A stretch of 64,000 nucleotides of DNA from an uncultured Bacilli bacterium (GCA_934131175.1 CAKOZD010000007.1:1-64000), one strand, 5' to 3'; counted from the first letter of the stretch, positions 1-9,716 are shown. Translations and numbers: made by a program. The notes: generated by a model not told the origin, from the letters alone.

Positions 1-79
1 AAAAAATACAAATAGAAAGGGATTAATCATAATAGAAATTAATTAATATTTCTATAAGATTAATTATACGAGGTAAAGT

Positions 80-1075
80 ATGAATAAAAAATATATTGAA
101 AGATTATATAAGGAAGTAGAGGAACAGTTAGATGAAGAATATAAAGTTGTTTTGGAACCATCTACTAATATAAAAGAAGATTATGTAGAATTAGATTGTA
201 TTAATTGGAAATTAGAAGATACAATGATTGACTTGGTTGATAGTTTAAAAAATAATAACAAATTAACTTTAGAAGAAAAAATATTAGAGGTATATAAATT
301 TATTTGTTTAAATTACATTTATGATGATAATGTTTTATTCTTCTTTAAAAAAAGAAAAGATGCTGAAGGAAATACATATTATATAGCAGTTGACTGGTAT
401 GGAAGAATTATTGATAAAAATTGGGTTGAAAAAAGAAAAACTCACAATAGAAGAATATGCTATGAATTTTCAAGATTTTTTGCCAAAGCAATAAATATTT
501 TAATAGGTAATAGAGATGATATGGAATCATTTATTATGGGTTTAAAAGATAATACACATTACGTTACAGTAATAAGTGGTGATGATTATAGCGCAATCCT
601 TGATTTAGATGATTTTAATAAAATTAAAGATTTAACAAGATTAAAAACTGGATTAACATTAGATGGTATAAGAATATTAAGAGATGATAAAAACATATTA
701 AGAAATGCTATTGATAAATTCAATGAATCAAGAAAACAAACATTAATAGAAAAAAGTAATTCTAAAGAAACAATTGAATATTTTAGTAAAGCAATAAATA
801 CTATAAAAGAGTATAACTTAGACTCTCAAGGATTTAATGAAATAATGAAAAAAATTATTGAAGATGAAGGAATAGATACTGATAGATTATGGAAATTAGA
901 ATCAGAAACACCAGAAAAAAGGTATGTAAGATGTATCGGCTTTGAATATAAAAACAAAAAATATATTGTTGATAGTGTATTACAAAAAATGTTTAGTGAA
1001 ATTGATTCAGATTATGATGAGTCTTTATATATAACAAATCCTGAAGAACATTTATATGAATACTACGGAGGATAG
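80..1075 (+). CDS. Transglutaminase-like cysteine-enzyme fold protein, copy 1
   Basis: This 331-aa protein has no signal peptide or membrane segment, so it is probably cytosolic. It carries a likely transglutaminase/papain-like triad: Cys127 in NRRICYEFSRF, His160 in NTHYVTV and Asp175 in ILDLDDF. The next gene (1078-2133) is a paralogue with the same three residues at the same positions and the shared block KIKDLTRLK.GLTL.GI. The two genes are separated by two bases and surely co-transcribed. ATG at 80 follows GAGGTAAAGT, a good ribosome site. The substrate is unknown; it could be a peptidase, an amidase or a transglutaminase. The triad call is by pattern and spacing; it has not been checked by profile search. 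Confidence 0.6.
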   Translation: MNKKYIERLYKEVEEQLDEEYKVVLEPSTNIKEDYVELDCINWKLEDTMIDLVDSLKNNNKLTLEEKILEVYKFICLNYIYDDNVLFFFKKRKDAEGNTYYIAVDWYGRIIDKNWVEKRKTHNRRICYEFSRFFAKAINILIGNRDDMESFIMGLKDNTHYVTVISGDDYSAILDLDDFNKIKDLTRLKTGLTLDGIRILRDDKNILRNAIDKFNESRKQTLIEKSNSKETIEYFSKAINTIKEYNLDSQGFNEIMKKIIEDEGIDTDRLWKLESETPEKRYVRCIGFEYKNKKYIVDSVLQKMFSEIDSDYDESLYITNPEEHLYEYYGG

Positions 1076-1077
1076 TT

Positions 1078-2133
1078 ATGAAGCAAGATATAAAAAAATT
1101 AGAAGAATTTAATGAATTAGTAACAATGAACAAAGGAGAAAGAGATATTGTAGTATATAATCCTAAGTGGACTGAGAATGAAAGTGATGAGTTCATAACA
1201 AAAGATTTAGTAGAATGGAAAATGACTCCAGAAACAGAAGAATATGTAAAAAAATTACTTTCAAATTTTCATATGTCTGATGAAACAAGAATAATAAGTC
1301 TTTATGAAGAATTAAGTAAAAAATATGTTTATGATGATAATTTAATTTCTTATATTCAAAAAGTAAGAGATGGAGTTTATACTGTACCGGATTGGTATGG
1401 TCGACAAATTGACGAAGTGTGGGAAAGCAACAGAAAAAATCATAATAGACGAGTATGTTTTGAGTTAGCAAGAGAATTTGCAGCAGGACTAAATGAAATC
1501 TTTAAAGACAATGATGACTATAATATATGTATATTATGGGATGTAGAGCAAACTCATTATTACGTAGGATTAACTTGCAGTGAGTATAGTCTAACCCTTG
1601 ATATGGATGATTTTTCTGGTATTAAAGATTTAACAAGATTAAAAGCAGGACTAACACTTGAAGGAATAAAAATAATGCCTGGAACAGATAAAAATGCTGT
1701 TTTTAAATCAGAATTACAAAAATATAATGAAAGAAGAGAAAAATCAGGATACAACTTGATAAAAAAACAAAGATTTATTTCTGAAAATGTTGATGAACCA
1801 GAACAAATTGGATTTTTGAGAAAAGCAATGGAATTTATGTCAGAAGATTTGGGCTTAGACTCACAAGGTGTATTTGAATATATGAAAGAATTAATAGGAT
1901 GCTCTTTAGGTGGAAAAGCACGAGAAAAAATTTGGAAGAAAATTTCAGGAGATGAAACAGATACAAGATACATTAGATGTCTACTTGTTAATAAAGAAGG
2001 AAAAACGTATCTAGTTGATGGTGATTCAAGAGAAGTAAGATTATTTGATAGAGAAGAACTTGAAAAAGAAGATAGAACGTATTTACCATTTGATGAACTT
2101 GAAAGAGATAGAAAGCCATATAGTGGAAAATAA
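1078..2133 (+). CDS. Transglutaminase-like cysteine-enzyme fold protein, copy 2
   Basis: This 351-aa protein is a tandem paralogue of the gene just upstream. The putative triad is Cys127 (RRVCFELAREF), His160 (QTHYYVGL) and Asp175 (LTLDMDDF), the same numbering as copy 1. Outside this core the N- and C-terminal parts have diverged, so the duplication is old. A region near residues 260-290 (LGLDSQGVFEYMKEL) is also shared. No export signal is visible. ATG at 1078 follows GGAGGATAGTT. A strong terminator hairpin follows at 2164-2205, ending the two-gene unit. The biological role is unknown. Confidence 0.6.
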   Translation: MKQDIKKLEEFNELVTMNKGERDIVVYNPKWTENESDEFITKDLVEWKMTPETEEYVKKLLSNFHMSDETRIISLYEELSKKYVYDDNLISYIQKVRDGVYTVPDWYGRQIDEVWESNRKNHNRRVCFELAREFAAGLNEIFKDNDDYNICILWDVEQTHYYVGLTCSEYSLTLDMDDFSGIKDLTRLKAGLTLEGIKIMPGTDKNAVFKSELQKYNERREKSGYNLIKKQRFISENVDEPEQIGFLRKAMEFMSEDLGLDSQGVFEYMKELIGCSLGGKAREKIWKKISGDETDTRYIRCLLVNKEGKTYLVDGDSREVRLFDREELEKEDRTYLPFDELERDRKPYSGK

Positions 2134-2163
2134 ATCTATTGCAAATTAAATAAAAAATATTAT

Positions 2164-2205
2164 AATACTATTAACAATATTGTTGTTAGTAGTATTTTTA
2201 ATTTT
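2164..2205 (+). terminator. Rho-independent terminator
   Basis: A 14-bp stem (2164-2177 with 2183-2196, one G-U pair) with loop TATTG is followed by TTTTAATTTT. It closes the transglutaminase-like gene pair. Confidence 0.85.
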
Positions 2206-2232
2206 ATAAAACAAATAAAAAAAGAGGTTTCT

Positions 2233-3885
2233 ATGAAAAAAATAAAAGAAATTTTAAATGAAGAAAATAATAAATTAAATATAAAAGATTATATAATACT
2301 TGGATTTATAATATTTACTTATACAATAATTTCATTTATAAATTTAGGAAATACAATAAGTCCAAATACTTTTTTTAAGATAGAATCTACAAATCAAGTA
2401 ATAATAGAATTAAAGCACACGGATGACATCATAAGAATGAAAATATTTAATGGAGATGAAAATGCAAAGTATCAAATATATACTTCTTTAGATGGAAAAG
2501 ATTACAAATATATCAATGATTATGAAGGAACAGGAGCTTTTTCATGGCAAAGTGAAAAAATATTATCTAAAGGTAAATATATAAAATTATTATTTTTAGA
2601 TGATTCATCAATTGGAGAAATTGCTTTTTATAACAATAAAAAAGAAAAAATAAAAATAGATCAAGTTCTATATAAAAATAAAAAAGTAACATCATTAACA
2701 GATGAGCAAAAGACTATTCCAAAAAAAATAAGTTATATGAACTCATCGTACTTTGATGAAATATATTTTGCAAGAACAGCTTATGAATATGTAAATGGAA
2801 TAAACACGTATGAGTGGACACACCCACCTCTCGGAAAACTAATCCAGGCTATACCTATATACATAACAAAAAATATGTCTCCGTTTAACTATCGATTAAT
2901 GGGAAATATTTCAGGAATATTGTTAATTATTGTTATGTATCTATATGGAAAAGAACTGTTTAAGAAAAGGAAATATGCTATATTTTCAGCACTTCTTATG
3001 ATGTTTGATACATTTCATTTTGCTCAAACAAGAATGGGAACAGTAGACAGCCATTTAGTACTATTTATTTTGTTGGCATCACTCTTTATGGTTAAATATG
3101 TAAAAACTGATAAAACAAAAAATTTATTATTATCAGGAATATTTTTTGGACTATCAATTTCTGTAAAATGGACAGGATTTTATGGAGGCCTTGCACTAGC
3201 AATAATTTTCTTTATCAATTTATTTAAAAAGAAAAAAATAAATTTCAAAACAATAATTCAAGGAACTTCATTTTTCGTAATAATTCCATTAATAATTTAT
3301 TGTAGTCTATATTTACTATTTCCAAATAATAAGCTAAATTACACAAATAACTTAGAAAACATTGTAAAACAACAACAAGACATGTACAATTATCATTCAA
3401 AATTAGAAGCAACTCATCCATTTTCATCAAAATGGTATTCTTGGCCAATATCTTATAAACCAGTTTGGTATCATCAAGAAAAGTATGACAATGCAACTAA
3501 AGAAACGATAACAGGTATTGGTAATATTGTTATATGGTGGATAGGAGTAATTGGAATGTTATATGTATTAATTAATGCATTTATAAAAAGAAATAAAACA
3601 TCAATACTATTATTAATAACAATAATGTCTTTATGGTTACCATATGCGTTTATTGGAAGAGTAATGTTTTTATATCACTTCTTCCCAGTATTACCATTTA
3701 TGATGCTAAGTATTGTAAAATTATTTAGTGATATAGAAGAAAAATATAAAATTAATTATTTAATTCCAACATATATGATTTTTGTAATATTATTTTTCAT
3801 AATATATTATCCAGTAGTATCTGGAACTGAAGTATCAATTGATTATATAAATAATTTGAGATTATTTTCTAGTTGGATATTTTAA
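2233..3885 (+). CDS. GT39 protein O-mannosyltransferase-like membrane glycosyltransferase
   Basis: This 550-aa multi-pass membrane protein belongs to the PMT/GT39 group of polyprenyl-phosphate-sugar-dependent protein glycosyltransferases. The diagnostic stretch is near residues 175-205: FDEIYFARTAYEY followed by WTHPPLGKLIQAIPI, with the acidic residue of the first extracytoplasmic loop. Later helices contain FHFAQTRMGTVDSHL and SVKWTGFYGGLAL, both typical of the family. One N-terminal helix (about 18-38) is followed by an extracytoplasmic insertion of about 140 residues (IYTSLDGKDYKYI) that looks like a discoidin/CBM-type beta domain, and only then comes the PMT core. The likely role is O-glycosylation of exported proteins. 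The Ser/Thr-rich surface proteins encoded shortly downstream are plausible acceptors, by inference only. ATG at 2233 follows AAAGAGG. Confidence 0.8.
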   Translation: MKKIKEILNEENNKLNIKDYIILGFIIFTYTIISFINLGNTISPNTFFKIESTNQVIIELKHTDDIIRMKIFNGDENAKYQIYTSLDGKDYKYINDYEGTGAFSWQSEKILSKGKYIKLLFLDDSSIGEIAFYNNKKEKIKIDQVLYKNKKVTSLTDEQKTIPKKISYMNSSYFDEIYFARTAYEYVNGINTYEWTHPPLGKLIQAIPIYITKNMSPFNYRLMGNISGILLIIVMYLYGKELFKKRKYAIFSALLMMFDTFHFAQTRMGTVDSHLVLFILLASLFMVKYVKTDKTKNLLLSGIFFGLSISVKWTGFYGGLALAIIFFINLFKKKKINFKTIIQGTSFFVIIPLIIYCSLYLLFPNNKLNYTNNLENIVKQQQDMYNYHSKLEATHPFSSKWYSWPISYKPVWYHQEKYDNATKETITGIGNIVIWWIGVIGMLYVLINAFIKRNKTSILLLITIMSLWLPYAFIGRVMFLYHFFPVLPFMMLSIVKLFSDIEEKYKINYLIPTYMIFVILFFIIYYPVVSGTEVSIDYINNLRLFSSWIF

Positions 3886-3917
3886 AAGGTATTTGTTTAA
3901 AATATCTTTTTTTTTAT
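3884..3917 (+). terminator. Rho-independent terminator
   Basis: AAAAGGTATTT pairs with AAATATCTTTT (one G-U pair) around loop GTTTA, followed by a run of T. It lies directly after the GT39 gene and overlaps its stop codon. Confidence 0.8.
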
Positions 3918-3957
3918 TAATCTGCTATAATTGTATATAGAAAGAGGATGTGAGTTA

Positions 3958-4854
3958 ATGAAAGCAATATGTGTAGGGCATTCAACATATGATACAACAC
4001 TACCAATGAATGAGTACCCAACAGAAAATATAAAGTATAGAATAGAAAACCATATAGAGTGTGGTGGTGGACCAGCATCAAACGGAGCATATTTATTAGC
4101 AAAGTGGGGAATTGGTACAACCATTTGTTCTGTAATAGGTGATGATTATTATGGAACTAAGATTATTGAAGACTTTGAAAAAATCGGAGCAAATACAAAA
4201 TATTTAGAAGTAAAAGACAACCATCAAACTTCAAGTAGTTTTATAATTGCTAATATGAGTAATGGATCACGTACTATAATTACATCAAAAAAAAATCCAA
4301 TAAGAAAGCTAAATCAAAGTGTAACAGAAAAAGCAGACTTAATATTAGTAGATGGAGAACACCCAGAAACAGCAGATGAAGTATTAGATAACAATAAAGA
4401 TGCTATAAGTATAATTGATGCAGGAAGACTTAATGAAGATACAAAAAGACTAGGAAAAAAAGTAAAATACTTAGTATGTTCAAAAGAATTTGCAGAAAAA
4501 TTTAGTGGTAAAACAATTGATGTAAATAACATTGATTTATTAATTGAAATATATGAAGAATTAAAGTCATATTTCAAAAATACAGTAATAATTACATTAG
4601 AAGCAGCAGGAAGTTTTACTGAAATAAATGGTAAATATAAAATTATTCCAAGTATTAAAGTAGTCGCTAAAGACTCAACTGGTGCAGGAGACATTTTCCA
4701 TGGAGCAATCACTTATTTCTTAGGAATAGGGTATGACCTCGAAAAATCAATAAAATACTCATCAATTACAAGTGCAATATCAGTAACTAGGATAGGTTCT
4801 AGATATTCAATACCTAATTTGGAAGAAGTGTTAAACTATGATGAGCTTATATAG
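3958..4854 (+). CDS. PfkB/ribokinase-family carbohydrate kinase
   Basis: This 298-aa cytosolic kinase is predicted to phosphorylate a sugar or nucleoside with ATP. The N-terminal substrate signature is GGGPASNGAYLLAKWG near residue 32. The C-terminal PfkB signature DSTGAGDIFHGA places the catalytic base at Asp245. I start at ATG 3958 because AAAGAGG precedes it at the right distance, and an extended -10 box (TGCTATAAT, 3923-3931) rules out the upstream in-frame ATG at 3931. The stop overlaps the start of the Smr gene. The exact sugar cannot be told; no sugar transporter or pathway genes are adjacent. Confidence 0.85.
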   Translation: MKAICVGHSTYDTTLPMNEYPTENIKYRIENHIECGGGPASNGAYLLAKWGIGTTICSVIGDDYYGTKIIEDFEKIGANTKYLEVKDNHQTSSSFIIANMSNGSRTIITSKKNPIRKLNQSVTEKADLILVDGEHPETADEVLDNNKDAISIIDAGRLNEDTKRLGKKVKYLVCSKEFAEKFSGKTIDVNNIDLLIEIYEELKSYFKNTVIITLEAAGSFTEINGKYKIIPSIKVVAKDSTGAGDIFHGAITYFLGIGYDLEKSIKYSSITSAISVTRIGSRYSIPNLEEVLNYDELI

Positions 4855-5104
4855 TAATAGACCAGAACTTGACTTACATGGAATTGATAGAGACTATGCA
4901 AGAATTCTTATAAATGATTTTATAGCAGATCACTATAAGATGAGAGATGAGGTAGTGGTAATAGTTCATGGAAATGGTACTGGAATAATAAGAAAAACAA
5001 CTCAAGATACATTAAGAAAGAATAAGTTTGTTGAAGAATTTAAAATAGACAATTTTAATGCCGGTGCAACAGTTGTCAAACTAAAAAAATTCGTTGACAA
5101 ATAA
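4838..5104 (+). CDS. Smr-domain protein
   Basis: This 88-aa stand-alone Smr (small MutS-related) domain shows the two hallmark motifs: LDLHGIDRDYARILINDF, with the LDLHG motif, and VVIVHGNGTGIIRKTTQ, with the HGxGxG motif. Stand-alone Smr proteins are DNA or RNA nucleases or nucleic-acid binders. In bacteria several act in ribosome-collision rescue or nicking; which role applies here is not visible. It overlaps the 3' end of the kinase by 17 bases, so translation is probably coupled. ATG codons at 4838 and 4841 are both possible starts. The promoter of the next gene lies inside its last codons. Confidence 0.85.
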   Translation: MMSLYSNRPELDLHGIDRDYARILINDFIADHYKMRDEVVVIVHGNGTGIIRKTTQDTLRKNKFVEEFKIDNFNAGATVVKLKKFVDK

Positions 5105-5122
5105 GGGCTTTTGTGTTATTAT
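5094..5122 (+). promoter_or_regulatory. Sigma-A-type promoter of the surface-protein operon
   Basis: TTGACA (5094-5099), a 17-bp spacer and TATTAT (5117-5122). It overlaps the end of the Smr gene and drives the 557-aa and 905-aa genes. Confidence 0.8.
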
Positions 5123-5151
5123 ATGCAATAACGTGACAGGGGGAATCTATA

Positions 5152-6825
5152 ATGTATACGGAAGAATATGAAAGCAAAGGCTTTCCAATTAGAAGTTTTG
5201 CAATAAAACTTATTTTAGTAGTTATATTTGTTTTCTTACTAATATGGCTATTACCAAAGTTTACATCACCAACAATTGAAACGAGAGAATGTTCAACAAC
5301 AGGAACATGCGATACATCAGGAATTGAGGCACTTACATCTCAAATTTTTTCTGATAACCTAGAAAAAATGAAAGATGCAGCTATTTCATATTACACAGAT
5401 GAAAGATTGCCAAAAGAAGTTGGACAATCTGAGACAATGACTTTAAGTGATATGATTGGTAAAAAAATAATAGTTGCTTTGATTGATAAAAATAATAAAG
5501 CCTGTGATGTAGAAGGTAGTTATGTAAAAATAACTAAGTTAGATGATGAATATCTATTAAAGGTTAATCTAAAAGATAGTGAAAAAGAAGATTACATATT
5601 GGTGCACTTAGGATGCTACACATATTGTGATTCATATGTATGTGAGAAAAAGACTACAGATACATCTTCATCAGTACCAATAAAAGGTGGAAAAGTAAAT
5701 CCAACAGTTCCAATAAAAGGAAGTATTAAGGATGGAGTATACTACCCACCAGCAAGTAGTAAGCCATCAAATGATACAACTTGTAAAGGAGATAATTGCA
5801 ATAAACCATCAGATGATAGTTGCAAAGGTGATAACTGTAACAAACCATCAGATGATGATTGCAAAGGAGATGATTGCAATAAACCATCAGATGATGATTG
5901 TAAAGGAGACAATTGCAATACTCCAAAACCAAGCGATAAACCATGTACAGGAAAAGAATGTGATGACGATGAGACTCCATCTCCATCACCATCATATCAA
6001 CCTAAATATATTTATGAGTACAAAAAAACAACATCTGCTAAGTTCTCAGCATGGACAAGTTGGTCAAGTTGGTCAAAAACAAGTTGTGCTACTCAAGAAG
6101 TAAATTGTAGTGATAGCAGTGAAAATTGTTTATATAAACTACAAATGTACAAGAGAAAAGAACAAATTGGAACATATCAAAAAACTTATGCAAAACAAAG
6201 AGAAGAAGTAAGACAAACAGGTTCTTATACTGAAAAGTCATGTAACAACTTTAACTATGTAAAAGTAAATCATACTTTATACGCAACAACAACTACAACA
6301 ACATATACAACAATAAACACAATTACTAATACAACTGCTCACACAGTAGGAAGTTGGAAGTACGTAGGACGTGGAAGTTATAGTAATCCACCAAGAGATA
6401 GTGCTGGAACAAGCTATAAATTTGTTGGTGCAGATTATAGTTATTGTGCAGAAACATGTACAACATTACCTAACTATTACTATGATAAATATACATATAC
6501 TGGTGGCTTATCAAGCGTATCAAGTTCAACAACACCAGGAACTACTTCATCATCTTCATCAAGTTCAACATCATCATCAACATCAACAAGTTATGAAGCA
6601 AGTTGTGGAGGATATAGTTATAAGACAATACCAATATATGGAACAGTAACAGTAACAGAAAAAGCAACAAGAACAGAAAAATTATATGGAACAGTATGTT
6701 ACAAGAGTACAAAAACAAGAAAATTAACAAGTAGTTCTTCAACACAAACTAAGTGGAGTTCATACGATGATAAAACACTATTAAATGCAGGTTGGACATA
6801 TACAGGAAGAAAAAAATTAAAATAG
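5152..6825 (+). CDS. Membrane-anchored, Ser/Thr-rich surface protein with Cys repeats
   Basis: This 557-aa protein has a short cytoplasmic N-terminus, one strong transmembrane anchor at about residues 14-36, and a long exported part. After the anchor comes a globular stretch (about 55-170; DNLEKMKDAAISYYTDERLP, then HLGCYTYC) with a pilin-like look. At about 208-268 there are four tandem 12-residue units of the form CKGDNCNKPSDD, each with a Cys pair. Near residue 300 it has WTSWSSWSKTSC, which resembles the WSxWS core of thrombospondin type 1 repeats. The C-terminal third is rich in Ser, Thr and Tyr and has paired Cys residues. ATG at 5152 follows AGGGGGAA. It is in one operon with the 905-aa gene, 12 bases downstream. 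I do not recognise a named family; adhesion or envelope structure is a guess. Confidence 0.55.
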   Translation: MYTEEYESKGFPIRSFAIKLILVVIFVFLLIWLLPKFTSPTIETRECSTTGTCDTSGIEALTSQIFSDNLEKMKDAAISYYTDERLPKEVGQSETMTLSDMIGKKIIVALIDKNNKACDVEGSYVKITKLDDEYLLKVNLKDSEKEDYILVHLGCYTYCDSYVCEKKTTDTSSSVPIKGGKVNPTVPIKGSIKDGVYYPPASSKPSNDTTCKGDNCNKPSDDSCKGDNCNKPSDDDCKGDDCNKPSDDDCKGDNCNTPKPSDKPCTGKECDDDETPSPSPSYQPKYIYEYKKTTSAKFSAWTSWSSWSKTSCATQEVNCSDSSENCLYKLQMYKRKEQIGTYQKTYAKQREEVRQTGSYTEKSCNNFNYVKVNHTLYATTTTTTYTTINTITNTTAHTVGSWKYVGRGSYSNPPRDSAGTSYKFVGADYSYCAETCTTLPNYYYDKYTYTGGLSSVSSSTTPGTTSSSSSSSTSSSTSTSYEASCGGYSYKTIPIYGTVTVTEKATRTEKLYGTVCYKSTKTRKLTSSSSTQTKWSSYDDKTLLNAGWTYTGRKKLK

Positions 6826-6837
6826 GGGGATTTTAAA

Positions 6838-9555
6838 ATGAAAAAGATAGTTAATATAGTATTTTATAAATATTTTAATGAAGAAGGAAAACAAAAACAG
6901 GCTTGCATATTTTATGATGATGGAACAGTTGCACAAGTATCCTATGAAGAAGGTATAGATGCTTGTGAAGAAATAGTTGCAGAAAAAAACATTACATCAA
7001 AAGATGCATTTAAAGAAATGATTAACAAAGATATGGTTCATGTTATGAGTGGAAAAGAATTTGAAAGAAGATTTAGTGAATTTTTTGCTAAAAGTTCTGA
7101 AGATTCTTTAGAAAATAAGCAAACACCTGTTGTTGAAAATCAAGAAGAAGATAAGAATGATAGTAATGAGCCAATCATTGTACCAGACAGACAAGGACAA
7201 GAAATGCCAATTGTAACACCTGATAATTACGATACAGATGAATATGAATATGGAGAAACTGAAACACCACATATTGATGAAAATGATAGTACTCAAACTC
7301 AATTAGATGATGAGTTACCAGATGACTTTATAAGTGATGAGGAAGTAGAAAATAATAGAGATAACAGAGAAGCAAGAAATGTTCCTCCAATAACACCTAC
7401 ACATCAAGATGAAGCAAGCGAAGAACAGCCAGAAACACAAAGCACTGAGCAACCTGTACCAACAAATACAAACGATGATGATTCACACGAAGATAATAAT
7501 GATGCTGATGCAGATGATAATGATTCTGATAGTGATGCGGATGATAATGACCCAGAAAATGAAAACGATGCAGAAAATGATAATGACAATGCTACTCCAT
7601 CATCAAATGATGATTTAGAAGATGAGCTTGGAGAAAACATTGGAGATGATGATGAAGAAGAAAAAAAAGGATTCTTCAAAAAATTAATTGATAAATTTAA
7701 AAAGAACAAAATAGTAAAAAGAATTACTATAGGAGTTATTGCTTTAGCAACAGCAGCAGGAATATTCTCTTGTGCAGCTCATAACACTAAAGATGGTCAA
7801 ATGTTAAATAGTAATATTGCAACAGAGTCAACAACTGATGATGAAAATAAAGTTGATGATTCTGGAGTATTAGTTCAAGGAGATAATAGTTACTATGATA
7901 ATTACTCATATGATCAATTACTTCAAGTAACTGATAGCGAACCACAAAAGAATGCAATGGAAAAATTAGGAAGCGTAGTAACTACATATAATGGTGACTT
8001 TGCAAGTGCTCATGTTGAAAGTGGAAAAGATATTAAAACAGCATTAACTTATGATGAAATGGTAGCATTACAACAAGCATATAACGATTATTCAAAAAAA
8101 GACTTACAAGCATACTTTAATGGAGCAGATATACGATCTACAGATTTAACAAGAGCATACAAATCTGCATCATTACAATTGATGGGAGCATATGTAATTG
8201 AAACAAATGAAAGTAAAGTAGATATGTCAAGTCTAATAACTACAGATGAAGGAAAAGAATTTTATAATAAATATCATACAATGTTCTTAGAAGCTAAGAA
8301 TGCAACAGAAAAGCAAGATAAGTTAAATAAAATTAAAACTTTCTACGATGAAGTTAAAAAAGATTTCCCTATAACAGAAGATGTAAGAACAGAAGGTATT
8401 TCACATGCTGATAGTTATTCATCAATTACATCATATAAATTATCTGTTGCTCCAATGATTGCAGCAGGAGAAATGATGTGGCAAAACTTAGACCAAGATT
8501 TAACTCTTGATGATACATCTATAGACTTCTTAAATGATATAGGTCTTTGTAATTATGTAGAAAAAACATTCGAAAGAATTGAAACAATAGCATTAAGTGG
8601 AACAGAAGATGAAAAAAATCCATTATATGAGCAATATAAAAATGCAGTTGAAAAAATGTTAACAGAAAAAGGAATCGCTGTTATTGATGATGAACATAGA
8701 GATTTAACTAAATTACAAGCATTCCAAGATGCAGTTAACTGGCATTTTAAAGAAGATGGAAGTCTTGAATATTCTGAAGAAACATCTTACTCAACAGATT
8801 CTTATCAAACAGTTTCATCTTATTCAGATTCAACAACTACTTATAGTGAAGATGAATCAAGAGAAAGTGTAAGTGCCGACGAAGTACCTGCTGATGAAAG
8901 AGAAAGATTAGAAAACGAAATTAATTCAGAAATAGATAGTGAAAACGAACAAGCAAAATCAGATGCAGAAGAAAAAGCTGAAGAAAATAGACAAGAAATG
9001 CAAGAAGAAGAAGACCAAAACGCTGATAAAATAGAAGAAGAAGTAAAACAAGATGATCAACAATTACAAGATGATATAGATAAAGCAAATGACACAATTG
9101 ATTCAAATAATAGTGATCAAGATACATCAAATGATCAACAAGTAAACGAGGATGATTTCCACGGAACAGTAGATTTTGATGATGATCATTCAGATAGTAA
9201 TGGAAACTTAGATGATTCAGTAGAAAATATTACAACTAGTCCAAGTGATGACCAAACAGGTCAAGACCTACCAGATCCTAATGAAACTGGTGCTAAGTTT
9301 GATGCACAACAAGATAACAGCAACACATCATCTGATAGTAGTTCATCATCAGATAGTAGTTCATCTTCAACACCAGAAGAGAGTGTTCCATCTACAAGTA
9401 CAGATGGTGGAGATGTTTCAAACGATGGAGTTTATGAATACGAAGTTCCAGCAGAAGAGGCATCACCTTCTAATGCAGACTTAGTAAATGAATATGTTGA
9501 GTCTCTTGCAAACCAAGACTCTTCATATGAATCAGACTATGTATATTTCAAATAA
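6838..9555 (+). CDS. Large acidic bitopic membrane protein of unknown function
   Basis: This 905-aa protein begins with a small globular cytosolic domain (1-90; QACIFYDDGTVAQVSYEEG). A highly acidic Asp/Glu/Asn-rich linker follows (about 95-275), then a Lys-rich patch (KKGFFKKLIDKFKKNK) and a single transmembrane helix at about 295-312. The positive patch on the N-terminal side predicts N-in topology. The exported part has a mainly helical region (about 345-640) and a long acidic, Ser- and Gln-rich coiled or disordered tail to the C-terminus. No catalytic motif is visible. It follows the 557-aa gene by 12 bases with GGGGGA as ribosome site, and a terminator lies just after it. The pair may form one envelope complex; the pairing is inferred from synteny only. 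Confidence 0.5.
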   Translation: MKKIVNIVFYKYFNEEGKQKQACIFYDDGTVAQVSYEEGIDACEEIVAEKNITSKDAFKEMINKDMVHVMSGKEFERRFSEFFAKSSEDSLENKQTPVVENQEEDKNDSNEPIIVPDRQGQEMPIVTPDNYDTDEYEYGETETPHIDENDSTQTQLDDELPDDFISDEEVENNRDNREARNVPPITPTHQDEASEEQPETQSTEQPVPTNTNDDDSHEDNNDADADDNDSDSDADDNDPENENDAENDNDNATPSSNDDLEDELGENIGDDDEEEKKGFFKKLIDKFKKNKIVKRITIGVIALATAAGIFSCAAHNTKDGQMLNSNIATESTTDDENKVDDSGVLVQGDNSYYDNYSYDQLLQVTDSEPQKNAMEKLGSVVTTYNGDFASAHVESGKDIKTALTYDEMVALQQAYNDYSKKDLQAYFNGADIRSTDLTRAYKSASLQLMGAYVIETNESKVDMSSLITTDEGKEFYNKYHTMFLEAKNATEKQDKLNKIKTFYDEVKKDFPITEDVRTEGISHADSYSSITSYKLSVAPMIAAGEMMWQNLDQDLTLDDTSIDFLNDIGLCNYVEKTFERIETIALSGTEDEKNPLYEQYKNAVEKMLTEKGIAVIDDEHRDLTKLQAFQDAVNWHFKEDGSLEYSEETSYSTDSYQTVSSYSDSTTTYSEDESRESVSADEVPADERERLENEINSEIDSENEQAKSDAEEKAEENRQEMQEEEDQNADKIEEEVKQDDQQLQDDIDKANDTIDSNNSDQDTSNDQQVNEDDFHGTVDFDDDHSDSNGNLDDSVENITTSPSDDQTGQDLPDPNETGAKFDAQQDNSNTSSDSSSSSDSSSSSTPEESVPSTSTDGGDVSNDGVYEYEVPAEEASPSNADLVNEYVESLANQDSSYESDYVYFK

Positions 9556-9568
9556 AACTATAAAATAA

Positions 9569-9590
9569 ATGCTCGATTGAGCATTTTTTT
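9569..9590 (+). terminator. Rho-independent terminator
   Basis: ATGCTC, loop GATT, GAGCAT, then a run of T. It ends the surface-protein operon. Confidence 0.85.
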
Positions 9591-9637
9591 ATTTTTTAAA
9601 TAAAAATATGAAATTTTGTTGAAATTAAAGAAAATAT

Positions 9638-9666
9638 TTGACAATGAACAACACATGTGGTATAAT
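9638..9666 (+). promoter_or_regulatory. Consensus sigma-A promoter
   Basis: TTGACA (9638-9643), 17 bp, TATAAT (9661-9666): a perfect consensus, upstream of the 139-aa gene. Confidence 0.9.
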
Positions 9667-9716
9667 ATGAATACATTGAAGGTACAGAGGGTCTTCAAAG
9701 AGTGGGGGTTGAATAT

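Noticed and set aside
5726..6103. Long open frames on both strands inside the 557-aa surface protein gene
   Set aside because: They are low-complexity shadows of the repetitive coding sequence with no ribosome site.
7404..7709. Minus-strand Ser-rich frame inside the 905-aa gene
   Set aside because: It is the complement of the acidic Asp/Glu repeat region; no start signal.
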